Positions 37,528 to 47,586 of a stretch of 64,000 nucleotides of DNA are shown piece after piece. The DNA lies in contig CAWBUS010000008.1 in assembly GCA_963792025.1 (NCBI GenBank), positions 124,001-188,000 of the forward strand, written 5' to 3'. Positions within the stretch are counted from its first letter, which is position 1. Each line of letters opens with the position of its first letter. The position numbers were made by a program, and so were the translations under genes. Under the pieces are notes generated by a model. It was not told where the DNA came from, did not search any database, and saw only the letters and a list, made by a program, of their open reading frames with translations. The DNA is from Ginsengibacter sp963792025 (GTDB lineage Bacteria; Bacteroidota; Bacteroidia; Chitinophagales; Chitinophagaceae).

Positions 37528-38448
37528 ATGGCAAATATCCATCCTCATAGAATCAAAACGATTAGTGAATTTCAACAGCTCCGGGGATTGCCCAAACCAG
37601 CGCATCCGTTAATCAGTGTTGTGAACCTTGAAACCATTCAGCATTCACATGAAAACAAATCCACAAGCTGGATATTGGATTTTTATTCCATTTCTATTAA
37701 ACGATGTTTAAGTGCCAAATTTAAATACGGCCAGCAACAATACGATTTTGATGAAGGCGTCATGTTCTTTATTGCTCCCGGCCAGGTTTTTGGAATTGAA
37801 GTTGACGACAATGCAACTTCAAAACCTTCAGGCTGGATATTGCTTGTGCATCCTGATTTTCTTTGGAATACGCCATTGGCAAAAACCATAAAGCAATACG
37901 AGTATTTTGACTACTCGGTGCATGAAGCTTTATTTCTTTCGGAGAAAGAAGAAACGACGGTCATTAGCATTATGCAAAACATCCAGCAGGAATATCATTC
38001 CAATATTGATAAGTTCAGCCAGGACGTAATTATTGCTCAGCTTGAATTGTTGCTTACCTATGCAGACAGGTTTTATCATCGTCAATTCATAACAAGAAAA
38101 ATAACCAACCATACCATCCTTGATCGCCTGGAAGAACTTCTTTCCGCATATTTCAATAGTGATGACTTGATACAAAAAGGATTACCTACCGTTCAATATA
38201 TTGCCGAAGCATTAAATGTGTCGCCCAATTATTTAAGCGGATTACTGAAAGTATTAACGGGGCAAAGTACGCAACAACACATACATGATAAATTGATAGA
38301 AAAAGCAAAGGAGCAACTATCCACAACGAATTTATCGGTAAGCGAGATTGCTTATGAATTAGGATTTGAGCATCCACAGTCGTTCAGTAAATTATTCAAA
38401 ACAAAAACTAATTTTTCACCGTCGGAATTTAGACAATCGTTTAATTGA
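37528..38448 (+). CDS. AraC-family transcriptional regulator
   Basis: A 306-residue regulator with an N-terminal cupin-like sensing domain (residues 40-130, VMFFIAPGQVFGIEV) and a C-terminal pair of helix-turn-helix units (TVQYIAEALNVSPNYLSGLL, SVSEIAYELGFEHPQSFSKLFK). The final FSPSEFRQSFN matches the end of the family. It lies 15 bases after the aldo/keto reductase and may be co-transcribed with it. It converges with the SprT gene, the stops 13 bases apart. Confidence 0.92.
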   Translation: MANIHPHRIKTISEFQQLRGLPKPAHPLISVVNLETIQHSHENKSTSWILDFYSISIKRCLSAKFKYGQQQYDFDEGVMFFIAPGQVFGIEVDDNATSKPSGWILLVHPDFLWNTPLAKTIKQYEYFDYSVHEALFLSEKEETTVISIMQNIQQEYHSNIDKFSQDVIIAQLELLLTYADRFYHRQFITRKITNHTILDRLEELLSAYFNSDDLIQKGLPTVQYIAEALNVSPNYLSGLLKVLTGQSTQQHIHDKLIEKAKEQLSTTNLSVSEIAYELGFEHPQSFSKLFKTKTNFSPSEFRQSFN

Positions 38449-38461
38449 AATGTATTTCCAA

Positions 38462-39094
38462 CTAATTCATTGAATCTTGCACTAACTCCACCTCGGCAAC
38501 GGGGCTAAATAAAAACAATCTTCCGGTGGCAACATCCTGGCATACAAAACGCTTTCTTACCTTATTACCTTTCTTGTAAGTCTTGCCGCCTTTTACTCTA
38601 AAGATGCTGTTCAAAGCAAGCTCTTCCACGAAAAAAAATCCCGGCTTGTGAGCATCATATCGTTTTAATATCCGCAGCAAGCCGTCTTCGGCACAAGAAC
38701 TGGCTGATGGGTTTTTAAGGCTACGCAATAACTCGGCTTCAATATCGGCCGGAAAAATTTTTTTAGAAATAAACCGCGCAAGTATTTTACCGAATTCATT
38801 TTTCCACTGGTCACCATGCGGTGGAATCCTGTTGCCATATTTTTCAAAAGCAAGCAAGTGGCCCAGTTCGTGCAAAAGGGTTATAAGAAAAGAATATTTA
38901 TTAAGGTTTCCGTTTACGCTTATGCGGTGGTTTCTGTTGGAATGGCTGTTGCGGTAATCGCCCAAAACACTTTTACGTTCACGGGTAACCGTTAGGTGTA
39001 CTTTGAATTCATGAAGATAGGCTGCAACATCCTCAAATGAACCGTCGGGTAAATAACTGTTCAATTGGTGCAGGGGGGATTCTTTCTTAGGCAT
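38462..39094 (-). CDS. SprT-like zinc metalloprotease domain protein
   Basis: A 210-residue protein with a zinc-protease motif ITLLHELGHLLAF (HExxH) and a downstream histidine in PPHGDQWKNEFGKIL, the SprT/SprTN pattern. An N-terminal Lys-rich start and a Cys pair further on (SASSCAED, FVCQDV) may form part of a zinc-ribbon-like tail, but the cysteines are too few to be sure. In eukaryotes the domain degrades DNA-protein crosslinks; the bacterial role is not known. Intact. Confidence 0.85.
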   Translation of the reverse strand: MPKKESPLHQLNSYLPDGSFEDVAAYLHEFKVHLTVTRERKSVLGDYRNSHSNRNHRISVNGNLNKYSFLITLLHELGHLLAFEKYGNRIPPHGDQWKNEFGKILARFISKKIFPADIEAELLRSLKNPSASSCAEDGLLRILKRYDAHKPGFFFVEELALNSIFRVKGGKTYKKGNKVRKRFVCQDVATGRLFLFSPVAEVELVQDSMN

Positions 39095-39485
39095 TCGTTT
39101 TTCTGCGGGAAATTTTCATTAATTGTTTTACTTCTATAAAAGTATACAAAATGTATAAGCCCATTGCCGTAAAAACCGAAGGCTTGTTTATTTTTCCTTT
39201 GGTTATAAAAAGGTATAAAGTCAGCGCAATAATTACGATGAATATTTTAACGAGTAAAGATGCATATACACTTCGTATAAAAACATTTGTATTCACTGAT
39301 TGCAGCCCTTTAAGCTGCATAATAAAAGCCAGCATACTTAGGCAAAATAAAAGCAGGTTGGCCGCCAGTAAAAATTTAAGTCCAAAACCATGATCGTGCA
39401 AAAATGTTTTAAAAACAAATGCAGCGGCATTTATTAAAATAAACAATACAATTACGGCAAAAGATTTATTATAGATTTCTTTCAT
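39087..39485 (-). CDS. Small polytopic membrane protein (AtpI-like neighbour)
   Basis: About 132 residues with four hydrophobic segments (SFAVIVLFILINAAAFVF, LKFLLAANLLLFCLSML, LLVKIFIVIIALTLYLF, FTAMGLYILYTFIEV). The Met at 39485 is preferred over the frame start at 39584 because the latter overlaps the AtpZ-like gene by over 100 bases, and the chosen start makes a 4-base ATGA overlap. In many Bacteroidota a small membrane protein of this kind precedes the F0 subunit a gene of ATP synthase; here the next gene is SprT instead, so that link is missing. Confidence 0.7.
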   Translation of the reverse strand: MKEIYNKSFAVIVLFILINAAAFVFKTFLHDHGFGLKFLLAANLLLFCLSMLAFIMQLKGLQSVNTNVFIRSVYASLLVKIFIVIIALTLYLFITKGKINKPSVFTAMGLYILYTFIEVKQLMKISRRKTNA

Positions 39486-39694
39486 TTCTTTTTGGAAGTT
39501 TCCTTTAAAATATTGTACATCAATCCAACGATAATCAACAAAGGTAGCAGCCATACCAATATAGGAATTGAAAAGTGCAGCCACTTGTCGGCTTTTAAAC
39601 CAATAAATACACCAATGCCTATACTCACTAAAAATTGCATAGCAAGGCCCGCATACCGTTGTAATTGTTTGTTGCCTTCGTTGTTATTTATCAA
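39482..39694 (-). CDS. AtpZ/AtpI-like small membrane protein
   Basis: A 70-residue protein with two transmembrane helices (YAGLAMQFLVSIGIGVFIGL, IPILVWLLPLLIIVGLM) separated by the short charged loop KADKWLHF. The length and the LGMQ-like/GIGVFIGLKAD pattern fit the AtpZ/AtpI family that helps assemble the F0 ring or carries magnesium. Lysine-rich tail. It overlaps its downstream neighbour by 4 bases and lies 20 bases after the upstream membrane-anchor gene, so all three are likely one transcript. Confidence 0.78.
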   Translation of the reverse strand: MINNNEGNKQLQRYAGLAMQFLVSIGIGVFIGLKADKWLHFSIPILVWLLPLLIIVGLMYNILKETSKKK

Positions 39695-39714
39695 TTCGTT
39701 AATTTTTTGGCGGA

Positions 39715-40107
39715 TCAGTCACTACTTTTTTCAATATTCTTTAACTTAAGCATTGTTGTGTCCAGGGGCACAACATTTCCTTTCAATATTTTTTCGATGT
39801 TGTCAATGTACTCCTGTTTTTTAATAAGATTTTGTTCAATAGAATCTGCTTTCATTTTTAATATACCATACTCCTTTGCTTTTTGTGCCTCGCCATAGCC
39901 TGGAATATATAGTTTGAGCGGTGTAAAAGCAATAAGTGCAACCGTAAGCCCCACCAGTATTACAAACAGGATGCTTAGTGCGATATAAACGCTTAACCTG
40001 TTTAATTTAAAAGTTACTATTTCGTTATACGTATCCTCGTTAATAACTACAAGCCTGTAACGGCTTCGCAGCCTTTTTAGAGAAGTATTGCCACCAGGCA
40101 GGGACAT
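39715..40107 (-). CDS. Membrane-anchored coiled-coil protein matching the N-terminus of M23 peptidases, no peptidase domain
   Basis: A 130-residue protein with a basic start (LKRLRSRYRLVVINEDTY), a transmembrane helix (LSVYIALSILFVILVGLTVAL) and a short coiled coil (AKEYGILKMKADSIEQNL). This layout matches the first third of Bacteroidota M23-family (LytM-like) peptidases usually encoded next to sprE. The peptidase domain that would follow is absent; the stop is followed after 20 bases by the AtpZ-like gene. Loss by deletion or an in-family short form are both possible. A bactofilin gene often found here is also missing. Confidence 0.68.
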   Translation of the reverse strand: MSLPGGNTSLKRLRSRYRLVVINEDTYNEIVTFKLNRLSVYIALSILFVILVGLTVALIAFTPLKLYIPGYGEAQKAKEYGILKMKADSIEQNLIKKQEYIDNIEKILKGNVVPLDTTMLKLKNIEKSSD

Positions 40108-40188
40108 ATCGTTTTTTTAGCTTGTTAAAAAATAATTACGAGCATTCATTAATTGGAATAATAGCTCAAAATAACCGTATTTTTAAAA

Positions 40189-40196
40189 TATTTTTG
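40189..40196 (+). promoter_or_regulatory. Candidate promoter -7 element of the SprE/PorW gene
   Basis: TATTTTTG fits TAnnTTTG and lies 72 bases before the start at 40268, leaving a leader of about 65 bases. Confidence 0.35.
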
Positions 40197-40267
40197 CAAA
40201 TTATAAGTTTCATATAGAAGCAAACTACATTTCAGTATTGGCGCCTCTGTAAAAAATTTGAATATTC

Positions 40268-43200
40268 ATGAACCCCCGGATCCTAAAGTCTTTGTTTCTT
40301 TTATTGTTCTCTCTATTTCTTCTGCCGGAAGTTTATGCTCAATTAGGCAAAATAACGATCGATCTTGAAAAAGATAAACCCCAAAAATTTAAGACGAAGA
40401 CCTTAAAATCAGAGAAAACCGGCGAAAAGAAATTTACAGTTCCACGAAGATTTATTCAAAATACGGTTTCTCACTACAATTATTTTTATAATGCGAACAA
40501 TAAAATAAACCAGGTTATTGAAAGAGCCCGCCTTTCTGACAAAGATGATTATCACAAAATTATTGCCATTTTACGGTTATTCGCTGGAGAATACTTCAGC
40601 CCAGAAAACAGAACTTGATTCAGTTATATATAAAGCCACGGCAGGAATTTTAATACATGATCTCAGAACGAATTGGGTTGATAATTTTTACCTTCTGATT
40701 GGAGAGGCATACTATCTGCGAAGAGATTACGATTCTGCATTCATGACTTTTCAATTTATCAATTATAATCTTTACCCGCATAAGAAGAAAGATGATGACC
40801 AACTGATCGTAGGTTCCAATGACAATGCTGATAACAAAGCAATTAGCGTTTCCAGTAAAGAGAGCCGAAATATTGTTGATAAGGTTTTTTCGCGACCGCC
40901 CAGCAGGAACGATGCTTTTATATGGCAGATACGCACTTTGATTGACATGGATCAAACCGGCGACGCGGCAGCGCTTATTAATACGCTACAAAATGATCCT
41001 GCTTTTCCCGGCCGTTTAAAACCTTCGCTTGAAGAAATGAGCGCCTACTGGTTTTATAAGCAGCAGATGTATGATAGTACGCTGGCGCATTTGGAAAATT
41101 CATTACCCAATGTGATTGACCTGGAAGATAAAGCCCGCAGGGAATTTTTAATAGCCCAGCTTTTTGAAATTACAAAACAGCAAGATAAAGCATCTGACTA
41201 TTATGATAGGGCTATGCATCATACCACCGATCCGCTGATGGATATTTATGCTAACCTTAATAAAGCCAAAATGCTTAAAAGCAATGATCCTGCAGAGATT
41301 GACCGAGCCATTGCAACCCTTGTGCACATGGCTAAAAAAGACAAGTTTGAAGCTTACCGCGACATCATATTTTACTCCGCGGCTCAACTGGCTTTAATTA
41401 AACCCGATACTACAGTAACAGTGGCCTTATTTAAAAAGAGCACATTTTATAACCGGGAAAATACACCGATAAAAAATAAAGCCTTCCTGAGCCTTGCAGA
41501 AATAAGTTATAAACAAAAGAAGTATAAAGATGCTTATGCATTTTATGATAGCCTTGAATTATCGGATACCACGCTGGGCGACATTGCAGAAATTCAGCAT
41601 AGAAAAAATGCATTGGCAGTTGTTGTTGGAAATATAAATATTATTGAAAGAGAAGACAGTCTGCAGGCCATTGCCGCCATGTCTCCCGCAGACCGCGATG
41701 CATTTTTGAAAAAACTTTCAAAAAAATTGATGAAGGAAAAAGGCATTAAAGAGAGCGATTCATTGTACAGCAATCCCGCTGCCGATTATTTTACAAATAA
41801 AAATTCGAGTCGCGATATTTTTGGAAACGTCAATAGTACTAACGGGGAATGGTACTTTTATAACACCACTTTAAAGTCGCAGGGCTATAGCGACTTTAAA
41901 CGAAAATGGGGTAAACGCCAGAACGTAGATAACTGGCGCCGCGGCACGGCTGCGGCTAATAATGTAGCCAGCTCCAATGCTTTTGCAAATCCGGATGACA
42001 GCAACGCCACTACTACCCAGGTAATTGATAACGGCGATCCACTGTTGAGTACCGCCATTACAACATTAGCCCCGCCGCCAATTCCGGTGCAGACTGATTT
42101 GTCAGTGCAAGGGCTTCTTGCAAACGTTCCTGTAACAAAGGAAAAATTAGACATATCTAACAAGAAAGTTTCAAAGTCATTGTTTCAGTTAGGGAAAGAT
42201 TATCAGACCCTGCTTGAAGATTATAGCGCCGCAATTGATGCCTATCAAAACTCATTAAAGCGTTTCCCGGATAGCTTGTATGCAGGAGAACTGTATCTCA
42301 ATCTCTCCTTCTGCTACAGGAAACTGGGCGATGTTGCCATGGCTGACTATTATAAAAATTTACTCATTAAAAAATTCGATAAAAGTAAATTCACACAACT
42401 GGCATTGCATCCGGAAGCGATGGAGCCATCAAAGAAAGATCCTGCCGCAACTAAAAGGTATGAAGACATTTATAATCTTTTTATCGAAGGAGATTTTGAA
42501 AAAGCAGTTGCTGAAAAACAAAGGGCCGACAGCGTGTATGGTACAAATTATTGGAGCCCGCAGTTACTCTATATCCAATCTGTTTATTACATCCGTAAAA
42601 GAGAAGATAGTACAGCTATAAACATCTTGAAGCAAATAATTACCCAGTATCCAACGTCACCATTAAAAGGAAAAGCGGTAACGATGATTGATGTTCTAAA
42701 AAGGAGAAGTGCCATCGAAAATTATTTAACGAATTTAAAAGTTGAAAGGGTAAAGGAAGATTCGCAGATAATTGTTTATGACAATCCTACCATTTCTAAA
42801 CCGATGCAACAGGATACAACCCGAATGCTTAAGTTGAATCCTCATAATATAATTGTCACTCCGGAAAAAGTATATCTCGATTCCTCCAAAAGAGCGCCGG
42901 CTATCATGAAAAATGCAACCTTTATGATTGATCCGCTTTCTCAACAATATGTGATGATGGTACTTACCAAGGTTGATCCGGTTTATAGCACTGAAGCAAA
43001 AAATGCGCTTACGAGATACAACAGGGAAAATTTTTATAACCAAAAAATAGATATCACAAAAGATACTCTGGATAAAGACAGAACTTTATTAATTTTTACG
43101 CAATTTGAAACAGCAGATCTTGCAATAAAATATATGGACAAATTAAAAAGAGCTGCACCGTCAGAAATATCCTGGCTGCCTGCGGCAAAATATTCTTTTT

Positions 43201-43298
43201 ACATTATATCTGGCTCAAATCTTGATCTCTTAAAACAAAATAAAGAGCTTCAGAATTATATTGATCTTTTGAATAAAAAATATCCGGGTAAATTTTAA
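40268..43298 (+). CDS. SprE/PorW-like TPR protein of the type IX secretion system, one frameshift
   Basis: Predicted envelope component of type IX secretion and gliding, a tetratricopeptide-repeat protein of about 1010 residues. The first frame (signal peptide ending VYAQLG, then TVPRRFIQNTVSHYNYFYNA) breaks at 40556-40559, where an A-run has one extra base. The second frame resumes with LLPFYGYSLENTSAQ. TPR helices run through most of the chain. A disordered Asn/Thr region (about residues 560-620) precedes a second TPR set. The C-terminus (SQQYVMMVLTKVDP, AAKYSFYIISGSNLDLL) matches the SprE/PorW end domain. The insertion is probably an error since this gene should be needed for secretion. 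Confidence 0.85.
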
Positions 43299-43333
43299 TA
43301 CTAATTACCCTTTTACCGGACAAAGAAAATAAA

Positions 43334-45820
43334 ATGAAAAATCAAAATTCACGCAATACAAAAAGTACCTCAAACAAAAACGGAAAAGTAAAACCGGCGG
43401 TAAGAATTTTATGGACGCTTGTCCTAAGCGGTATCGGGCTTGGCATACTAATATTCTCACTGGCCTGGTTTGGCCTGTTTGGAAAATTACCGTCACTGCA
43501 GGAACTCGAAAATCCGCAGGCAAATCTCGCTTCAGAAATTTATGCAAACGACGGCACTACTTTAATGGGTAAAATTTATGCCGAAAACCGCAGCTCCGTT
43601 GATTTCCAGGATATTTCAAAACATGTAATTGATGCGCTGATATCAACCGAAGATATTCGTTTTTACGATCATTCGGGCATTGATGCCATTGCCATCGGAC
43701 GTGCAATAAAGGGATTCGGCAGCGAAGGCGGAGGAAGCACCATTACGCAGCAATTGGCTAAAAATATGCTGGGCCAGGGTGGCGGATGGGTTGGCAAACG
43801 AATAATGGATAAATTGAAAGAATGGATCGTTGCACTTAAGCTCGAAAAGAATTTCACAAAGCAGGAAATACTTGCTTTATATCTCAATAGAGTATCGTGG
43901 TTAAATGTATATGGAATAAGAAATGCAGCCCGTGTATATTTTCAAAAAGATCCGGCAGACCTTACAACCGATGAATCGGCATTGCTGGTTGGTATGTTGA
44001 GCGGCCCTGGAAAATATGATCCGATTAGAAATCCAAAAGCTGCTACTGACAGAAGGAATTTGGTACTCGACCGCATGGTAACCAATAATGTGCTGTCCAC
44101 TTCAGAAGCAGACATGTTAAAGAAGAAACCACTCGGAGTGAAATATAAAAAGCTTGATGAAAATCTTGGCATCGCTCCCTACTTCCGTTCAGTATTAACT
44201 AAGAAGTTAATTGACTGGTGCAAAACACATACTGACCCAACTACCGGAAGAAATTATGATCTCTACCGGGATGGCTTAAAAATCTATACAACCATAGATC
44301 CCAAAATGCAATTGTATGCTGAAGAAGCCGTAGTAAAACATATGGCTAACATGCAGAAAAAATTTAACAGCCAGTTGCCAAAGAATGTATGGAAAGGACA
44401 AGAAGATATTTTGAACCGTGCCATGAAGGAAAGCGAAAGATGGAAATATATGAAAGAGGCAGGAGTTACGGATGCAGATATCAGGAAGTCGTTTAATGTG
44501 CCGGTGAGAATGAAAGTATTTGCCTGGAATTCGAAAAGGGAAACGGATACGGTAATGACGCCTTTGGATTCCATAAAATATTTTAAACAAATGATGCAAA
44601 CGGCATTTGCTGCCATGGACCCGGTAACCGGTGAAGTAAAAGCATGGGTAGGCGGCATAGATTTTAAATGGTTCAAGTATGATCATGTAACTGCCAACAG
44701 GCAGGTTGGTTCTACATTTAAACCTCTGTTTTACACACTTGCGCTCACTGATGCAGGGCTCACTCCCGAAACGCAGCTTGGCGGAAAAGCAATCACCTTA
44801 GCCAAAAAGACTTTTGACGGCCCAGGCGGAACAATGGCTTACTGTCTTGCCAAATCGCTGAACGTGGCAGCATGGGATCTGATGAGCCGAATTGGGCCTA
44901 AAAAAACAGCAGAGTTTGCACATTTATGTGGCATAAAAAGTGACATTCCTATCGTTCCTTCAATCGCTCTAGGGTCGGCAGATATTCAGTTATTTGAAAT
45001 GCTGAGAGCTTATACAATGTTTCCAAACCGGGGCTTTAACACGGAACCTATTTTTATATCGAGAATAGAAGACAAAAATGGCAACGTGCTTCAGAGTTTT
45101 GAATCAGAGTCAAAACAGGTTATAAGCGAGGTGGATGCCTATACAATGTATAAAATGATGCAGGGAGTAGTTGATTATGGAACGGGGGGTTCTATGCGCT
45201 GGAAATATGGCATAACGAGCGACATGGGCGGTAAAACCGGTACCACTAACGATAACACTGATGGTTGGTTTATGGGATATACACCCCAAATACTTGCCGG
45301 GGCCTGGGTAGGATGCGATGATCCATTTTTGCATCTCAGAAATGGCTGGACTAATGGTGGTAATGATATGGCTATGCCCGAATGGGCCTATTTTATGCAG
45401 AAGGTGTATGCCGATAAAAAATTAGGTATTGATCCGAAAGCTATTTTCCAAAAGCCCGCAGAATTAAATAATGATCCCATTTTTGCAGATCAGAACTTTT
45501 CAAATTTGGTAAAGGAAGGCCAGGGAAACGATATACAGGATAATGGGAACGGCGATGCAGGCGATTATGAAGCAACTACGCCCAACATTCCTGTGGAATC
45601 CGAATTCAACAAGGCAACCACAAAAGATAATGGCTCAACTTCAGAAACAAAGAAAGTAATTGGCCCAGTAAATATGGCTGATGAGTTTAAAAAAGATACT
45701 TCAAAAGCGCATCCAAAAAACGCAGATGAAAAAGGCCCTGAGAATAAATTGAACAAGGGTGCCGAAGACAAATCGAAAAAGCCGTTAGCAAAGCCTGCAA
45801 AGCCATCCACCGATTACTGA
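43334..45820 (+). CDS. Penicillin-binding protein 1A (bifunctional transglycosylase/transpeptidase)
   Basis: Builds peptidoglycan: the GT51 domain polymerises glycan and the transpeptidase domain cross-links peptides. It has 828 residues with one N-terminal transmembrane helix (LWTLVLSGIGLGILIF). GT51 motifs are STEDIRFYDHSG and GGGSTITQQLAKNML. The transpeptidase serine is in GSTFKPLFY, with AKSLNVA and GGKTGTTND. A Lys/Asp/Pro-rich low-complexity tail fills the last ~90 residues. It lies 35 bases after sprE and may share its transcript. Confidence 0.95.
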   Translation: MKNQNSRNTKSTSNKNGKVKPAVRILWTLVLSGIGLGILIFSLAWFGLFGKLPSLQELENPQANLASEIYANDGTTLMGKIYAENRSSVDFQDISKHVIDALISTEDIRFYDHSGIDAIAIGRAIKGFGSEGGGSTITQQLAKNMLGQGGGWVGKRIMDKLKEWIVALKLEKNFTKQEILALYLNRVSWLNVYGIRNAARVYFQKDPADLTTDESALLVGMLSGPGKYDPIRNPKAATDRRNLVLDRMVTNNVLSTSEADMLKKKPLGVKYKKLDENLGIAPYFRSVLTKKLIDWCKTHTDPTTGRNYDLYRDGLKIYTTIDPKMQLYAEEAVVKHMANMQKKFNSQLPKNVWKGQEDILNRAMKESERWKYMKEAGVTDADIRKSFNVPVRMKVFAWNSKRETDTVMTPLDSIKYFKQMMQTAFAAMDPVTGEVKAWVGGIDFKWFKYDHVTANRQVGSTFKPLFYTLALTDAGLTPETQLGGKAITLAKKTFDGPGGTMAYCLAKSLNVAAWDLMSRIGPKKTAEFAHLCGIKSDIPIVPSIALGSADIQLFEMLRAYTMFPNRGFNTEPIFISRIEDKNGNVLQSFESESKQVISEVDAYTMYKMMQGVVDYGTGGSMRWKYGITSDMGGKTGTTNDNTDGWFMGYTPQILAGAWVGCDDPFLHLRNGWTNGGNDMAMPEWAYFMQKVYADKKLGIDPKAIFQKPAELNNDPIFADQNFSNLVKEGQGNDIQDNGNGDAGDYEATTPNIPVESEFNKATTKDNGSTSETKKVIGPVNMADEFKKDTSKAHPKNADEKGPENKLNKGAEDKSKKPLAKPAKPSTDY

Positions 45821-45915
45821 TTCAGTTATTAATAGTACTCCGGGCAGATTGAATATTACCTTACTTCAATACTATATATCTATTTATTTAAACAGGAAGT
45901 AACGTTATTAGGCTT

Positions 45916-45923
45916 TACTTTTG
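45916..45923 (+). promoter_or_regulatory. Candidate promoter -7 element that overlaps the apparent start of the S1/P1-like gene
   Basis: TACTTTTG matches TAnnTTTG. The TTG at 45921 that opens the longest frame lies inside it, so the true start is more likely the TTG at 45963. Confidence 0.4.
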
Positions 45924-45962
45924 CTGCGCCACAAAATTATTTTCACACATAAGTTTTATACT

Positions 45963-46961
45963 TTGAAATCGAAATATATTTCTTCACTCCTTCTTGTTGT
46001 ATTAATTATCGGAAGTGTCAATTTACTTTTTGCATGGGGAGCATGGGGGCATAAACACATAAATAGGGCGGCTGTTTTTGCATTGCCAGATAGCATGCGA
46101 AAGTTTTATTATAATCATATTGATTTTATAACAGAAGGTGCTGTAATCCCGGATTTAAGGCGTGGACTACTAAATGACAAAAACGAAAGCCCGCGGCATT
46201 ATATTGACATTGAAGATTTTCATTTACCTATTGCTGATCTTCCTAAAACAACTAAGGAAGCTTACACAAAATATGATAGTGCTTTTCTGAACAAAACAGG
46301 TTACCTGCCGTGGTATATTCAAAATATAATGGACAAGCTCACACAGGCATTTCAGAAACGAAGCAAGTCCGAGATACTTTTTCTTTCGGCAGAACTTGGA
46401 CATTACGTTGGTGATGCTCATATGCCCTTACATACTGCATCAAATTTTAATGGCCAGCTTACTAATCAGAAAGGTGTACACGCTTTATGGGAGTCTACAA
46501 TACCTGAATTGTTTGGCAATAATTATAATTTTAAAACACAGGATGCTACCTACATCCCTGATGTTACTGCAGAAACCTGGAATATTATTGCACATACGCA
46601 TTCGCTTGAGGATACTTTACTTGCCGATGAAAAAAAAGTGAGAAAAAGTTTCCCCTCAAATAATATGTACAAAAAAGATTCTGCCGGCAATAATATTCTA
46701 TCCTATAATCAACCTGTATTTTCCGATGCATATGCAAAGCAGTTTAGTGATGAAATGAATGGAATGGTTGAAAAACAATTGCGTCTATCTATACAGGATG
46801 TAGCCAATTATTGGTACACAGCCTGGGTAAATGGCGGAAGCCCGGAGCTATTGTCATTAGATGACGAAAACCTGACTAAACAAAATCAAAGAAATTACAA
46901 GCTCGAATATAAAGCATGGAGCAAAGGTAAGTTGCTCAACCTATCAAATGAACAGGAATAG
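45963..46961 (+). CDS. Secreted zinc-dependent S1/P1-nuclease or phospholipase-C-like protein
   Basis: About 332 residues from TTG 45963 (MKSKYISSLLLVV in translation), which makes a neat signal peptide cleaved before WGAWGHKHIN. The mature N-terminal Trp/His is the first zinc ligand of this family, as in S1/P1 nucleases and phospholipase C. Further ligands include AVIPDLRR, HYIDIEDFH, LGHYVGDAHMPLHTASNFNGQ, and a His/Asp at the late helix. The longer frame from TTG 45921 is rejected because it starts inside a promoter-like element. Substrate could be nucleic acid or phosphodiester lipid. Confidence 0.83.
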   Translation: MKSKYISSLLLVVLIIGSVNLLFAWGAWGHKHINRAAVFALPDSMRKFYYNHIDFITEGAVIPDLRRGLLNDKNESPRHYIDIEDFHLPIADLPKTTKEAYTKYDSAFLNKTGYLPWYIQNIMDKLTQAFQKRSKSEILFLSAELGHYVGDAHMPLHTASNFNGQLTNQKGVHALWESTIPELFGNNYNFKTQDATYIPDVTAETWNIIAHTHSLEDTLLADEKKVRKSFPSNNMYKKDSAGNNILSYNQPVFSDAYAKQFSDEMNGMVEKQLRLSIQDVANYWYTAWVNGGSPELLSLDDENLTKQNQRNYKLEYKAWSKGKLLNLSNEQE

Positions 46962-47183
46962 GATCTGTTTGACGCAGGGCACAATGAGTATTTCACAAAA
47001 AAAAAGAATACGGAAGAAAAATTAAGGATCTAAAGCGGGTGGGTTTGATGGGCATAAATATAAATAACTATTCTGGTTAAACGCAATCATTTTATAAAAT
47101 ATTTGTAAAAAATACACTTATTTTTTTTTCACATTGATATTAATAGATATATCAACAGAATCAAAAGAAAGATTAAAAAAAAA

Positions 47184-47405
47184 TTACAGGTAGCGGAGTG
47201 GATTGCGCCTCGATCTCTGGATATAGTTTTTAATGTTCATCCAGAAGGCAAAAAACAAATAAAATATAACAGGTGAACCAAGAGTTAAGAATGAAATATA
47301 AATAAAATACCTCCTGATCACAGAAGTGGCAATTCCCATTTTCTCCCCTAACGCAGTGCAAACCCCAAACACCTGCCACTCAATAAAATGTTTTATTTTA
47401 TACAT
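47184..47405 (-). CDS. PspC-domain small membrane protein
   Basis: A 73-residue protein carrying the PspC core: a first amphipathic stretch (FGVCTALGEKMGIATSVIRRYF) and a hydrophobic helix (YISFLTLGSPVIFYLFFAFW) followed by a basic tail. PspC proteins sense or respond to envelope stress. It is a stand-alone short form, not the longer version with extra domains seen in other Bacteroidota. Regions on both sides are non-coding for about 200 bases each. Confidence 0.85.
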   Translation of the reverse strand: MYKIKHFIEWQVFGVCTALGEKMGIATSVIRRYFIYISFLTLGSPVIFYLFFAFWMNIKNYIQRSRRNPLRYL

Positions 47406-47540
47406 TACTCAAAGCTAAAAAATAATTACTATAAATATAATAACGAAAAGTAAAATTTTAGATTGTCTCCGCGGACCTCTTATTTTATTTTTAAATTTTA
47501 CTTATAACAACCTGCAAACAAATCTTGAAATGATTTTAAG

Positions 47541-47548
47541 TAATTTTG
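47541..47548 (+). promoter_or_regulatory. Candidate promoter -7 element of the aconitase gene
   Basis: TAATTTTG matches TAnnTTTG; a TTG lies 13 bases upstream, short of the usual -33 spacing. It is 39 bases before the ATG at 47587. Confidence 0.42.
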
Positions 47549-47586
47549 CAGGAAATATTTTTCATATATAATAAAAATAACAGCAA

